A DNA stretch of 64,000 nucleotides from Rotaria sordida (Eukaryota; Rotifera; Eurotatoria; Philodinida; Philodinidae), in NCBI GenBank assembly GCA_905250125.1, contig CAJNOL010001033.1:20488-84487 (forward strand), given 5' to 3'. How positions within the stretch are numbered: position 1 is the stretch's first letter; the number at the start of each line of letters is the position of its first letter. The position numbers and the translations under genes are program-made. Below are positions 36,152 through 48,296 of this stretch, piece after piece. The notes beneath the pieces are model-generated. The model did not search any database, was not told where the DNA came from, and saw nothing but the letters and a program-made list of their open reading frames with translations.

Positions 36152-38231
36152 CAGGATGTAACAAAACCTTTACGCCTTCCCTTTCCCCTTACAACCTAAT
36201 GAATCAATGATATAATCAACTATTTTATACCAGATTAATGTCCATCAAAAACTGCATCTTAGGATGTAATTAGAGTAAATAGTAGCTAGACAATTATTAA
36301 AATACCTTGCATCACATATTAAAATGTCGTAAATTATACAATCTCGAATCTAAGAAAGAACTACCGTACCACTCATTGACTTAAATTGTGGACCATAGAG
36401 TTTCCAATTTATTACAAATATATACTGCTCACAAATAAGCGTTTGTGACAAAGTTCAGAAATTTGTATGACCTCCTCCTGCCGCTTTGTGAGCATCGAAT
36501 CTTTTCCTCATTGAACACAGCAAATCGATAAAAAGATCTGTGCCATTTTCCAGATCCTTAAGTGTATTCTCAACGTTAGTTTTGAGAATAACATAATTGT
36601 ATCTGTTTTGACGATCTTCACTTACCATTAATTCTTCAATTTTATCTTTGATCATTGCGCCAATGTTTTCTGCTGGGTTCATATCAGGATTGTTGCTGGG
36701 CCAAAGCGAATTGCCCCAGAACTTCACACCCTCATCCTCCAAAAAATGCTGAGTGGCATTGGCCTTCATGCAGATTACCTTATCATGAAGAAATATAACT
36801 TCATTCGCGTCTAGAACATTGGTTGGATCACAAAGAAATGGAATCACATGTTGTTGCAGAATAATTTCACGAAAATAGGCTCCACCCCAAGATTGTCTGT
36901 GTTCCTTCAGAACCCAAAGAAGTTTCTTTACAGTAAACATGACAAAAATTCTGATGCATCTCGCATCCTGAACCATTTCACGATACCTTTCATCGATGCT
37001 GATGTTTTCAGTATTTTTTGCCCAAATTCTGTCATTTTGGTGTTTGGTTTAATTACCACATTAATATAAAATTCATCCGAAGGTGCGACATGTAGAAAAT
37101 CCTCTTCAGTCCAATCAACAACAAAATTTGCGATCTTCAATATGCGTATTTGTCTTCGATGGCTTTGCGATCACATGGAAAGGTTTTAATCCTTGTCGAT
37201 GGCGTTCACGATGAACAGTCATATGACTCACTCGCTGTCTTGTTTTCTCCAAAATTTCTCTTGCAACCTTTCGAGAGCCACTTTCTCTCATACTACTTGC
37301 AGAAGTAATAATGTTTTTGCTCTCTTGGGAGAGTACCTGAGGTCGACCACCTCGAAATTGTGTATAACACTACTCAGTTGATTTATTCCAATATCACCTT
37401 ACTCAATCTTCGCTACGGCGGAGTTTTCGGAAATCCATTGACGAGTGATAAATGAGTTTTCTGTTGTTGCAATCATTTCATCGCCTATCTCACGATACGT
37501 GATACAACGAATTCTATCCACAAATCATTGCTCTTCTGAGTCATGAAGAAGACTAGCCATTTTGATTCACTAAATTGATGTGTCACAGGCTTGTTTTAAT
37601 TTTAATAATATTTAATTCAACTTTTAATGGTATTGAAACAGTTAGTTGCACGAACAAGAAACATACAATAAAGGAAAGAAATGACAAAACTTGAAACAGT
37701 ACCCACGGTTATTCATTCTCTTTTCTCTACATTCTTCTCTTATCTGTCTGTGTAATATATGTACACGTAATCTGCTTCTCATTCTTTTCTCTGTTTCTCC
37801 TCTTCGTTGTTAGTGATGGGTAGTGAGTCCTTTTCAATGAAAAACAAACACATTACCCAGTTCGTACACATGCTTCGTAAGAGCCGAACATAATAATTGC
37901 GAACGAGAAATACATCAAGTAGGTAAGACTGCTACAGTGGAATACAGATTTAATATCCTTTCAAACGGATGTAAAATACAATCCATCAACAAGTAATTTA
38001 TGCGTGAAGAAAGAGGCGTAATAGTTCTTTCTTAGACTCTTGATTGTATAATTTACGACATTTGGATATGTGATGCAAGCTATTTTAATAATTGCCTAGC
38101 TACTATTTACTCGAATTACATCCTTAGATGCAGTTTTTGATGGACCTTAATCTGATATAAAGTAGTTGATTATATCATTGATTCATTAGATTGTAAAGGA
38201 GAGCAGGCCGTACAGGTTCTGTTACACCCTG
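36152..38231 (-). mobile_element. Tc1/mariner transposon with long TIRs, decayed
   Basis: The element is 2,080 bp, flanked on both sides by TA (36150-36151 and 38232-38233). Ends read cagg[a/g]tgtaac and the terminal inverted repeats span about 210 bases each (36152-36363 and 38022-38231), matching in long blocks such as aatgaatcaatgatataatc. Inside, on the minus strand, are pieces of a transposase. The paired TIRs have diverged only slightly from each other, so the insertion is of moderate age. The transposase relic shows an extended DDE spacing (see its own entry). Confidence 0.93.
36455..37590 (-). pseudogene. Tc1/mariner transposase relic (DD37E type)
   Basis: The frame at 36928-37140 encodes VDWTEEDFLHVAPSDEFYI, containing the first catalytic Asp in SDE. 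It shifts to a second frame (36455-36976) that encodes VIFLHDKVICMKANATQHFL with the second Asp and WPSNNPDMNPAENIGAMIK with the Glu. Thirty-seven residues separate the second Asp and the Glu, and the PAENIGAMIKDKIEE context fits the ITmD37E-like branch rather than ordinary DD34E Tc1. At least one frameshift separates the two halves. The upstream DNA-binding region (37140-37590) is interrupted by several stops. The product is not functional. Confidence 0.8.
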
Positions 38232-38513
38232 TACATGTTGAAATGTATATTGGTGCCAAAATGATTTTTATCTATAATTATATATATATATATATATATT
38301 AGAATTTTATAATAGTTTTTAAGATGGCAATGATGATCAGGTTCTATCTAGTATAATAAACTAGCGAATGTTGTTTTCATTCTATATCATTAAGTTTATT
38401 CTAAAAAACGCATTTTTATAGTTTTTTGAATGATAAATTTTTAATATCGATTTATTTCAATTTATTGAATAAATTATTAAATTTATTCCGATACAAATAT
38501 ACTAATTATCTTT
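38232..38513. other. Spacer with (ta)n microsatellite
   Basis: A (ta)n run occupies about 38278-38300; otherwise AT-rich non-coding sequence containing the 3' UTR of the secreted-protein gene on the minus strand. Confidence 0.5.
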
Positions 38514-39656
38514 TTAACGTGGTTTACGACAATTCAGAGATGGTTGAATAAGATTCAAACCAGGTTCAGTTTCATGCGACGTAACAAATGTATAATTGTC
38601 AAGAATGAAAAGATTAAATATCTTTGAATCAAATGTAATTTTATGCGGATGAGTTTTATTTTGATCATAGATAAATATTTTGTTCTCTTCTGGTATAACT
38701 GCCCATATCCGTTTACAATCATCAATAACAATATCTGATGTTGCCTCATTTTGAGTAATAGTACCACTTGTATTTTCTTTCCATGAATTATTCTGGTCTT
38801 TCGTATATAAACGAAGATTCTCATTGTTTGCATACCAACCAGCATAAAATGTGTTTTCATCAACAATACCAAATGCATGTAATTGTCCAATCGCAGGTAC
38901 TACAGGAGTACTTATACACCTATCAAATATTTCTTGTTGTTTCTCACAAATAAATCCACCTGATGAAGCTGTACCTACAAGCATTTCTTTATCATTAAGA
39001 AAACGAATAGTTGTTAAACCCTTTCTAACTGGAAATTCTGTTATTTTTGAAATTAATGCTTCATTATAAACTCGTATTGTATTGTCTTTACCAAGATAAT
39101 AATATTTATCATAATAACCAACAGTGCTAGAATCTGGAATACTTGATACATCGACTATTTCAAGTTTTGATCTATCAAATTTAATTAATTTGTCGTTAGA
39201 TGTTGAAACTATCATATTATTATCACCACGAACAAGAAAACGTAAGGTTTTGTTAAAAACGGCTTTTTTAAAATTTAATGCTGCATCAATTTTTTCAATA
39301 AGATATGTTGTATTACAGCAGTCATCTTTTTCTTCAAATGTTATATTTTGTATTAAATATATTTTTGTATCATTTCTTGGATATTGAATTTCATCTCTTT
39401 TAGGTATAAAATAATAAAATTGACAAGTAAAATTCATTGATTCATTTTCAGTACAGGTTAATAAAACTACCTTAGGATTACTAAATGCATCACAAAGACA
39501 TTGATCACAACGTTGAACTTGTAATTCATGACCAAGATTATCAGGTATATCAAAAGGAATTTTAATTGATGCATTATGAATTATTCCATACGTATAAGAA
39601 CTTGCAGATATATGTATAAGAATAGAAAATTTTAAAACATAGATAAGAAACGTCAT
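38514..39656 (-). CDS. Secreted Cys-rich/propeller-like protein, 380 aa
   Basis: A single uninterrupted exon of 380 residues. The start MTFLIYVLKFSILIHISASS is a signal peptide. A short cysteine-rich module follows (RCDQCLCDAF, LLTCTENESMNFTCQFYYF, EKDDCCNTTYL; residues about 50-120). From about 130 onward come repeating blocks with the feel of beta-propeller blades (MIVSTSNDKLIKFD, YYLGKDNTIRVYN, IRFLNDKEMLVGTA, ENTFYAGWYANNENLRLY, RIWAVIPEENKIFIYD, NLFILDNYTFVTS). Several N-glycosylation sequons (NES, NFT, NTT, NKT, NTS) agree with secretion. I do not recognise a named family; an extracellular binding or matrix role is only a guess. Absence of introns, unlike the conserved neighbours, hints at a lineage-specific or acquired gene. 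Confidence 0.8.
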   Translation of the reverse strand: MTFLIYVLKFSILIHISASSYTYGIIHNASIKIPFDIPDNLGHELQVQRCDQCLCDAFSNPKVVLLTCTENESMNFTCQFYYFIPKRDEIQYPRNDTKIYLIQNITFEEKDDCCNTTYLIEKIDAALNFKKAVFNKTLRFLVRGDNNMIVSTSNDKLIKFDRSKLEIVDVSSIPDSSTVGYYDKYYYLGKDNTIRVYNEALISKITEFPVRKGLTTIRFLNDKEMLVGTASSGGFICEKQQEIFDRCISTPVVPAIGQLHAFGIVDENTFYAGWYANNENLRLYTKDQNNSWKENTSGTITQNEATSDIVIDDCKRIWAVIPEENKIFIYDQNKTHPHKITFDSKIFNLFILDNYTFVTSHETEPGLNLIQPSLNCRKPR

Positions 39657-42368
39657 TTTATTATGATGATATTGAGTTTATTTCATATATGCGAATAAAA
39701 TAAAAATTTTATATTAATATTTAAAACAAAAAAAAAAAGCTATTTGAGAAATTATAATTATCACGTTTTGTAGTTTTTTATATTAATGATATCAAAATAG
39801 ATGGAATATAATTTATTTTTGACGTGTTCAAACAAAAAATTTAAAGTTACACTTGAAAACATAAATACAAAACTAATTATTATATTGATACCGAAAGCTG
39901 TTAGCACAATCGCTAAAGAATTCACATATGAAATCCGATGAAAATTTAAATGAAGAACTTTTCTTGTTATAGATGTTACTTTTCACATCTTTCTTATCCC
40001 TCAATATGATATTTCTTTATTGTGTTCTCGCTCTCTCGTTCCCTTGTTAACCCTAGATGCGTGCCATATATACACATGTGAACGTTTTTCTCTACTAGAG
40101 ATGGGATCGGTCTGAATAGATCAGACCGAAGCAGACTAGTTCGTCCGCAGTACATACCGATACTGAACAGATGAGTTGTCGTACCATTCAATCTGTGGAT
40201 AGTGATATTCGACGTAGACAATCTTCGATAGAGGTTCTTTACACATCCACTATGAGATAATAAGAGCAAAAAAAATAAATAAAACACACCAGTAACGATT
40301 GGTCTACCGGCAACCGATCGGTCTAAAATCCGTACTGGTACGGGACTGGTCGGTAACCGGTATTGATTCCATCACTGGTCTAAATGTAGTTCTAATTGTG
40401 TGGTTGTATGGTTTTCTATTGAAATAAAAGTAAAATAAGGTTTCGTAGGAATATATCTATGGACTTAAAAAAGCATTTCGGACGATGAAATGGACACTAA
40501 AATCGATGTATTTCTATGTCGTTGATTAAAATAGACATTTTCATCAATTTTATTGCGTGATTTTGATTTAAAATTCATGCAAGTCATGAATTTTTTTGAG
40601 TTTTGACTCCATGGATGTTATCTAATAGTTCTTTGCTACATATTATCAAACTATGTTTACCATGGTAAATAATATTCTAGCATCTGCTATAATCTTATAA
40701 GAACTGTAAGAGAAAATTTAAAGATTTGAAGTTAAACAACAACATAAAATAGCTGTCTTCTTATAATTTCAATAATACCGAATTAATCTCAGTTTCTCAT
40801 TTTATCCTTTTTTTGTGGAACTCACACATACTTTCAAAGAAAATGACGAATATAAGTTAAGATCAAGGTTTTGTACGGTTCTCTTCCTCCCTTGGTTCTA
40901 ACAACCGTGATCATAGATCAATGATTATCTTTTTCCTAACAACGAAGCAGGAAGGCGGCAAGACCAATGGTCATTGTGTATGTTTCCATAACAACCTAGG
41001 ACAACAGGCGTCAAGCTCCTTTTTCACAATCTCTTAACAGCGTAAAAAGGACCTGAACGATATTAACAATAAGATTCAGATTGTTCAAGAATATTTCAAA
41101 GTCTTTCACGAAATTTCAATGGCTGGAATATATTTATCAATGTTCCAAATGTGCAGTTTTTTTAATTTTTGCACACATAAAAATTTATATTTAAGATATC
41201 AAGGATGGTAGATAGTGGTACATCAGTTTGCCACATGATCAACATCAAAATTGTGAACTGATGAAGTTATAACTTTGGGAAATAATCAATATCAGTGTTT
41301 CTGAGCTTATCAAGATATATAGTAGTGTGTTGAGTGAAGACTTGCTGAATCAAAAAGTAAGACTTTACGTACAATTTAAGAGAGATGACCCATGCTAATC
41401 GTCGATTAAATAAATTAAAAAAATCAGTATTGAAGAATTATTTTTACATGTGATATAAATAAATTCTGGAATAGTTTCCCTAGATCAACACCAAAAACCA
41501 CATCAAATATATCGGGGCTAAGAAACTTGGTCCTACATATCTCTAGTATTGAGATCTACCGTAGATCTGATGTAAAAATGAAAGATCACGAGCGAATAGC
41601 AACAAGATAAATAAAAAAGAATAGAACATCAGTAAAGAAAAAGGAAAAATTTCTGTTTCAATATAGAAATAAATAAGACAAATCATTTCCTTGGCAATTG
41701 ATTACCTTTTTAAAACCACTACAGTCTGCTATAGATTTTTTAATTAACGTATTTTGTATTAGTATAATGAGGTTAACGAACATATGTAAATTCCACATTT
41801 TTGCGCCAAACAAGCTGTGTTGACGAATTGTTTCATAGACATCTATTACTTCAGAATTGTAACAATGAATATAAAAGTTTTTTTTTTTTAAATTAAGAAA
41901 ATTTTAAACAATTTTAAGATGGAATATTTTTTGTATAGAATTTCATATTTCTGTCTGATATCATTTTATTAGATTTGTATAAATGAAAATTCGCATAGCA
42001 AATAAACAATTCTCCAATCGAATATCAACACCTACAATATAAATATTATCTAAAGTTACAGCAAATCATTCATATTGACATTTCCTACTTGTTGATATAT
42101 TAAAAGCCTTAATTTAAGTGTAATTTATTGCCTATCGTTGACAAAATAAAAACAAATATTGTGATCGATAATATAAGAAAAAAATATACGATTTATTTTT
42201 ATTCGGTATTTTCTTAAATTGATTATTACATTCTTTAAAAATAAAAGCATATCACAAACAATATTTTTTATACAAAATATATTATTTTCTATAATGAAAT
42301 TTTAACTAAAAGAATATATTATAAAATTCTGTTGCATGTCACTGTAACTCTTCTTTTCTTTTTCTCTT
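39657..42368. other. Intergenic region, one possible MITE
   Basis: No gene seen in 2.7 kb. The stretch around 40096-40376 is distinctly richer in GC, with several CGGT/ACCG inverted motifs. The rest is AT-rich and unremarkable. Confidence 0.45.
40096..40376. repeat. Possible hAT-like MITE, weak
   Basis: The left end reads tagagatgggatcggtctga and the right end reads ggtattgattccatcactg, giving roughly inverted termini around a GATGG core, with many inverted CGGT/ACCG motifs inside. The termini resemble those of hAT non-autonomous elements (CAGNGATGGG), but I could not match an 8-bp target duplication. Confidence 0.35.
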
Positions 42369-45300
42369 CTACATGAGATCAAACTAAAAGAAAAAGAAAA
42401 ATAATTAATAAAAAAGAAAATTTAAAGAAAACTATTCTACATACAAGATCTTCTTCGTCACCATCGTCTTCATTAGTTATTAATGCATTATTAACAACTT
42501 CAGTTGATGTATTTTCTTCGAGAAATTTCTTTGCTTCAATAGATAGAATATTTGATTCAATACATTCGTCACTGGTTATTAAACTGATTTTTTCTAAAAA
42601 TAGAATAAAAGAATTTTCAAAATGAAAAATAATTTATATCATCAACAAACATTAATAAACTGATCCCAGTTCTATCAAAACTGAAATATAAGTAACAGAA
42701 TTTATCTTGTTCAAATCTAGTTGAGCACATAAAATGAAAGCTATTAACAACTAAATAGATCATCAGATGTTTGAAACTTATCGACAATGCCAAAGGCTAA
42801 TTTTCTATCGATACTGAGAACAAAAAAAAAACGTCGATCGAGTTCATGTCTAGTTCTAAGGTATAAAAAAGTGCGTTGATTTGTGTGTTAGACGATATAT
42901 TTTCAACTGAATATAATTATAAATAAATTAAACTGATTTTGAACAACGTGTGCTCAATTAACTTTTGTGAGAATGATCTTTATTCAAAGATTTGTTCTTT
43001 TTTGCTGAATTTTAATATAGATCAACGTATGAGTAGTGAAATCAAACAAAGAATTTTCTATCTGATATTTTGTCTAGAAGTTTTAGTTGACATGATCGTT
43101 TCGAAAATTTAATCGATTTTCAAATATTGAATATGTCAAAGAGAAAGCAATCGCTTTAATTGAAATTTATAGATAAAATATGAGGTCAAAAATTTGTTGT
43201 TTGATTGAACTGTCAATAGTATGTTCCATGGTGAAAATTTAGTAAAACTTACGTAACTCTGCAGAGAAAGCTTATCAAGCAGAATCATTTTAGAGTTATT
43301 CTAGTTTAGAGATCCTTTCTATACGTCCAAGATATGAACTCATAAGTGGTAAATTACGTCAGACGATGCTTGCAGTAGTCTAACAAAAGAATTCTTTCTA
43401 AAACTTAATCATTATTGTTGTGTGTCTAGTTTGATTTCGTCAACGTGTTGAAATTTCAACCAAATCATATTTATTTCTTATTGAAATTTACATAATTGCA
43501 ATGTAAAAGTAAATAAATAATTTCGGATCTGATCGTTTTAGGTCCCTGCTGAATTGGTATCGAAATCATCTTGCCCATATCTATTTAGGATACATGAGCC
43601 GTGGCAATATGGCATTCGACGCAAGTTTTACACGATCATAAAAGATATCATGCCCAATGAGAAAGGAGAGCCCTGATCCCTGTGTCGGGTCCGATTTCGG
43701 TGGAACTGTAGCCATCTTGGCTATATCCTATTCAAACTCCGCTCTATATTATAACAACCTCCGGGTTTTTTTTTACTTCATTTTTCACATACCATCAACA
43801 ATTTTTTTCCAAAAATCTTTTCTTCCATCGATATTTGCTGCTTGTTTTTTAATTAAAATTTGTAAATCATTAAATATTTTTGGTTCTAATTTTTTAATAC
43901 ATATTTCACGTAAATATTGTATACATTGTAAAGCTTTATCAAATAATGCATCACCACGTGAATTATTAATAAATTCAAGTATAATTGTAGACATTTGTTG
44001 ACATAGATCAGTAAATGATGATGAACCTTGTTCAATTAAAATTTTAAAATCTTCAATTGGTGTTATTGTACCAATAGTTCGTATAGCTGCTTTCTTTTTT
44101 GCAGCTAATTGTGCTTCAAATGATGTAGAATCTGTTGTAAGTTGTTCAATATTTTCATTTTCTTCAAGACGCATTTTTTTTGTTGCGCTATAAAATAAAA
44201 AAAATAAAAACTTTTTTTTGTTTCAAAATAATTTTTTTCTTCTAAACCGTTTCTTACTTATCAACATTACCAAAAAGTTGATCGCCGGTAGTTATTTTTT
44301 GTCGACGTTCAGTATCTCGAAGAGTAAATTGTTCATGAATTGTATCTAATGTTCGTTTACTCTTTGAAGCAATTGATTGAACTAATGTTTCATTCATTTC
44401 CATAATTGTATTTGATAATGATAATGATTCTTCAGGTGTTACAGCACGTCGAGCAATAGACTAGAATGATTGTTTTTTTTACTTGAAATAAAATAATACA
44501 ATGAACATAAAATACATACTTGAAACATTCGTTGAATATATGGATTAAAAATAAGTTCTGGTCGAAATGCTTCTTCATCCCTACGAAATAGAAATTTATT
44601 TTCCTTTGTCTATTTCCTTAAATTTTTACCCTTGATCAGCATGTGTCAAATCCATAGTTGTAATTAAATTATCAATAGTTTTTAATTGTTCATCATTCGG
44701 TTGACTTCGTTTAATAGCATCAAGATTATCAAAATCAAATTCACGTACATCTTCTGCAAATGGTAATTTAAAATAATACATACACTAGAAAAGAAAAAGA
44801 AATATTTATCTTTATTGAATTAATTGAAAAAGAAAAACGTCAATTTCATACTCACAATATGATCATGAGCAATATGTGGACGTAAAAATCCTAATTCAGG
44901 TGAACTTCGTTCGCTAAAACATCTACGTACAATAGCAACTGTATTTGTATCATACATTGCTTGAACAAGACCAGCAAATGCTTGACCTTCTTCCTAGTAG
45001 AAAAAAAAAAGTTCATAAAATATGAAACATAATCATTTATGAATCCGTCCATAGAGTGCGTTCAATAAAAGGAGGAAGAGGAAGAAATCAAACACCTATA
45101 GAATTCCAGGCTCTTATCATTCGCATTTTGACTAATAAAAAAAAAAAAGAACGAGTTCTATTCTATAGAGATGAATCTGTAACTTCATCTTTAATATAGA
45201 ATTCAATACTTATTCTCAAAAAATCTGTACGATAGACGATCACTTACTTCATAACCTGGTTCCGCAATAACTTCATAAACTGTATCACCTAAGTAAAGAC

Positions 45301-48296
45301 TTCGTCGCATCTAATCAAAAATAATTTCAAATAAAAAATTTAATAGAGAAAAAGAAAAAGATTCAACCATATTAGCATCAGAAAATCCAATAATTGAAAA
45401 ACATTTTTCACTTTGATATTTTATATCGTCAAGTGCTTCTTTATTAATAGGTACAAATGTTGTACCATAACGAAATCCATCAGTTAATTCTTCTTTTTCA
45501 ATTTCTTGATCTTGTTCATCTTTTGTATAACGACCACGATCAATTTTAATTTCCGTTGTCGGATCACGTGCATAAACTTTTTTTAAACGAAATATTCCTG
45601 GTTTATTATCTTTAATCTAATCAAAAAAAAAGATGAATAATAGGACTGAAAAATAATTCTTTTCAAAATATTTTCAAACCTGAATATAAGTACAAATATG
45701 TAATTTAAGATCAGCTAATTGCATAATATATTTTGTTGCTGTTGGTTTAACAACTTTTGATTGATGAACACTGAGAATCGTTAATGCTTCACTAAAACAA
45801 ATGAATATCTGAGTCAAATCATTCGTTAGCGACGTGATTTTGTAAAACTAAAACACGTGTATCACGAGACAGTAAACTTTTCTAGAACTAATTTTGATAT
45901 GTTACATGCATGTTAAGTTACTCTAGATATCCTAAAAAAATTATCGCTAGAAATCTTTATTCAGAGGAGTTATCAGTAAAACACTAGCGTTGGTGACGAC
46001 GTATCGACTTTTGCTCCATGCATTTCAATTTAAAAAACTCTACTTTAGGTTACTGACGTGACAGAATACAAATTTACAAACAAAAAAAGTGCTCTAATAA
46101 CCAAATGTGAAGTTCAAAACCAATTCCAAACCGTACCAATTGTTCTTCAGATTTGCTAGATAAGACTGAGACAAAAATTTTCGCTTTGAGGGATCTGATA
46201 GGATCTTTAGAAAGCCGATCGATTTTCTTAAAGGAAATTTCTTGAAGTTCGATCTTGCTGAAAACTCCATCATAAATATAGTTCATGCTGTAGAGTCTAT
46301 TCTGAAATTTTCAGCTTTATTTCTCACATGGTTAGAAATATTCGTTAATTATTTTTTAATTAATTAATTGACTACTTCTAATTAACTACCTGTAATTTAC
46401 CTATTACTTGTGAATTGATTAATTAGTGACTTTTAATTAATAGTCAGCTGTAAGAGCCAACATTTTTACATATGTCTATGCTAAAAGAATATATTGAGAA
46501 AAATAACCTTTGTAAAGAATCAAAGTCAAATGAAATGTGGGCATGTTTCATTTAGCCTGAAATTGCTCATATATCAAAATTGAATCTTATTTTCTTTTTG
46601 TTTTTTGTTTTTATTTCATACCGAAATGTAAATAAAGTTCCTTCTGTTGTATTAACAATATGATTAATAATACGAATACCAGTTTGTTGTTGTTGAGTTA
46701 ATGGTTTTTTTGGACTTCTATAACGATGATGACCATTTGTTGTAGGATCATTGCTAGCAGAATTTTCATTATTATCATCATGTTCATTTGTTTGCATAGG
46801 TGAATCTGATCGATTATTTTCTTCATTTTGATCTTCTTCATCTTGTTGACCCCATGAAGGTCCAATAGCATCAACAATAATATCTTGAAGTCGAAGTGAA
46901 TCAAGAATTATTTTAAGACTATGATCATTAAATGGTGTTGCAGCATTTGTAAATAACAAAATACGTTTAGCAACAAAACCACGTTTTCCTCTAAAAAAAA
47001 TGTAATAAAGTTCATTGACGAATAGAAAGTTTTTTTTTTTCTTTATTTATTTATTTACTCAGTTTCACGACGAAGATGATCAGCAGCTACAACGATTGCG
47101 TCAACCACTAAAAAAGATTATTTGTTTTTTAATTTTCATTTCTTTTTTTTTCATTGACTTACAATCCGCTGGACTATTGCCTGGTTTAATTTTTTGTATT
47201 TCTTCAAATAAATGCCAATTAGCAGGTGATAAAGAAAAGGCAATATTAATATTTTGATAATTATTTTCATCTGCTAAATCATTATTTGTTTCATCAGTAC
47301 CATATAAAATCAATGCTAATTCATCTTTACTCTCTTGAAACATCTATTTACACAAAAAATAAAATAAAATCTACTCATATAATTCGAAACTGAACAAAAA
47401 CCATCGGTAGGCTTTTCACTATAATGTGCGTTATACTAGTGTTAGTGCAAACAAATGTGTGGCATGGATAGTTAATCAATTAGATTTTATTTTAAAGTAA
47501 TATCCAATCTCAATGAACGGAATAAACTTTTCAATATTATTCATTATTGATATTAATATATATATATGTGGTGGGAGATATCTGTTGGTACAAGTGTTAT
47601 GCAATGATTTACAAATGTGTAAATCTATTTCATACTATGAAGTTTACAAAATCGCTAATTTTTTCACGATATCAATAAACTTCGCCTTTAGAAATAAAAA
47701 TTTACTAATCTTCTCTCTCCAATAGACAACAAAAAACTCTGTATTCAGTTTTATCAATAGTGGACTTATACACATCTATAAAGTGATCATGACTTTCCGA
47801 GCATCCTATATTACCATGATATGGTATTGTAGAAGGGATTTTCGAACACGTTATGCATTTTCTTCAACTGGCTCACTTCACAAGTGACTAGACATAAGTG
47901 CTACTAGTCATTTTTTGTCCTGAGACTGGGATCATCTTGCCTATATCTACAAGTGACTATTATTGATTTTCATACTTATTATCAAAATAAAAATTCAGAT
48001 AACACCATCAAATGATGTAGAGATATTTTTAGAAGTTTATCGAGCATAGAATATTTAATCAATCACAAAAAGTTTAAAATAGATGACTAAAAACAAAATA
48101 TGACATACTTTTCTCTGAACAATCATTTGAAGTACATCACTTGTTATTTGTAAAGGTGAATCAAATCCTGGTGCTGCGTCAGACATACCAATACCAATAT
48201 CAATTACAAGAGCTAATGCTTCCTATAAATAAAATAAAAAAATTATGAAATATTTAATAATAGATAATTACTTTATTATAAGCCATGTTACTCGTT
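42369..48296 (-). CDS. XRCC5: Ku80 (XRCC5) DNA end-binding subunit
   Basis: Fifteen exons on the minus strand join in phase to give 755 residues (human 732): 48282-48296, 48109-48222, 47163-47343, 47059-47107, 46622-46990, 45680-45791, 45368-45616, 45248-45310, 44856-44993, 44630-44784, 44520-44580, 44258-44460, 43793-44187, 42445-42593, 42369-42383. The N-terminal von Willebrand-A-like domain reads ALALVIDIGIGMS, DELALILYGTDETNND and KIKPGNSPAD. It carries an Asn/Asp/Glu-rich insert (about residues 165-200). The Ku core follows (DGFRYGTTFVPINKEAL, KCFSIIGFSDANM, FAEDVREFDFDN). The helical C-terminal domain (DFKILIEQGSSSFTDLC, KDFWKKIVDG) and the extreme tail GDEEDLFDLM are present. With Ku70 it binds broken DNA ends for non-homologous end joining; the tail matches the DNA-PKcs-binding motif of vertebrate Ku80. 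Four introns exceed 700 bases. Confidence 0.96.
42594..43792 (-). other. Ku80 penultimate long intron, 1.2 kb
   Basis: No coding exon seen. At about 43550-43730 there is a patch richer in GC than the flanks, with paired motifs aatcatcttgcccatatc and gccatcttggctatatcc that resemble a motif repeated elsewhere in this window (17.3-18.9 kb, 47.9 kb). It may be a fragment of a dispersed repeat. Confidence 0.4.
45792..46621 (-). other. Ku80 intron 5, 830 bases
   Basis: No exon or clear mobile element. A very AT-rich stretch of repeated ttaattaa-type words lies at about 46340-46445. A minus-strand frame at 46074-46286 has no motif. Confidence 0.4.
47344..48108 (-). other. Ku80 intron 2, 765 bases
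   Basis: Non-coding. Contains gatcatcttgcctatatcta at about 47930-47950, another copy of the short motif seen in the other long Ku80 intron and in FAF1 intron 9. Confidence 0.4.

Noticed and set aside
37813-37870. tagtgatgggtagtgagtcc inside the Tc1/mariner element as a nested hAT-type MITE
   Set aside because: Only one plausible end was seen; no inverted partner or target duplication was found nearby.
38555-39387. Several frames on both strands inside the 380-residue secreted protein gene
   Set aside because: They are shadows of the main minus-strand frame and have low-complexity composition.
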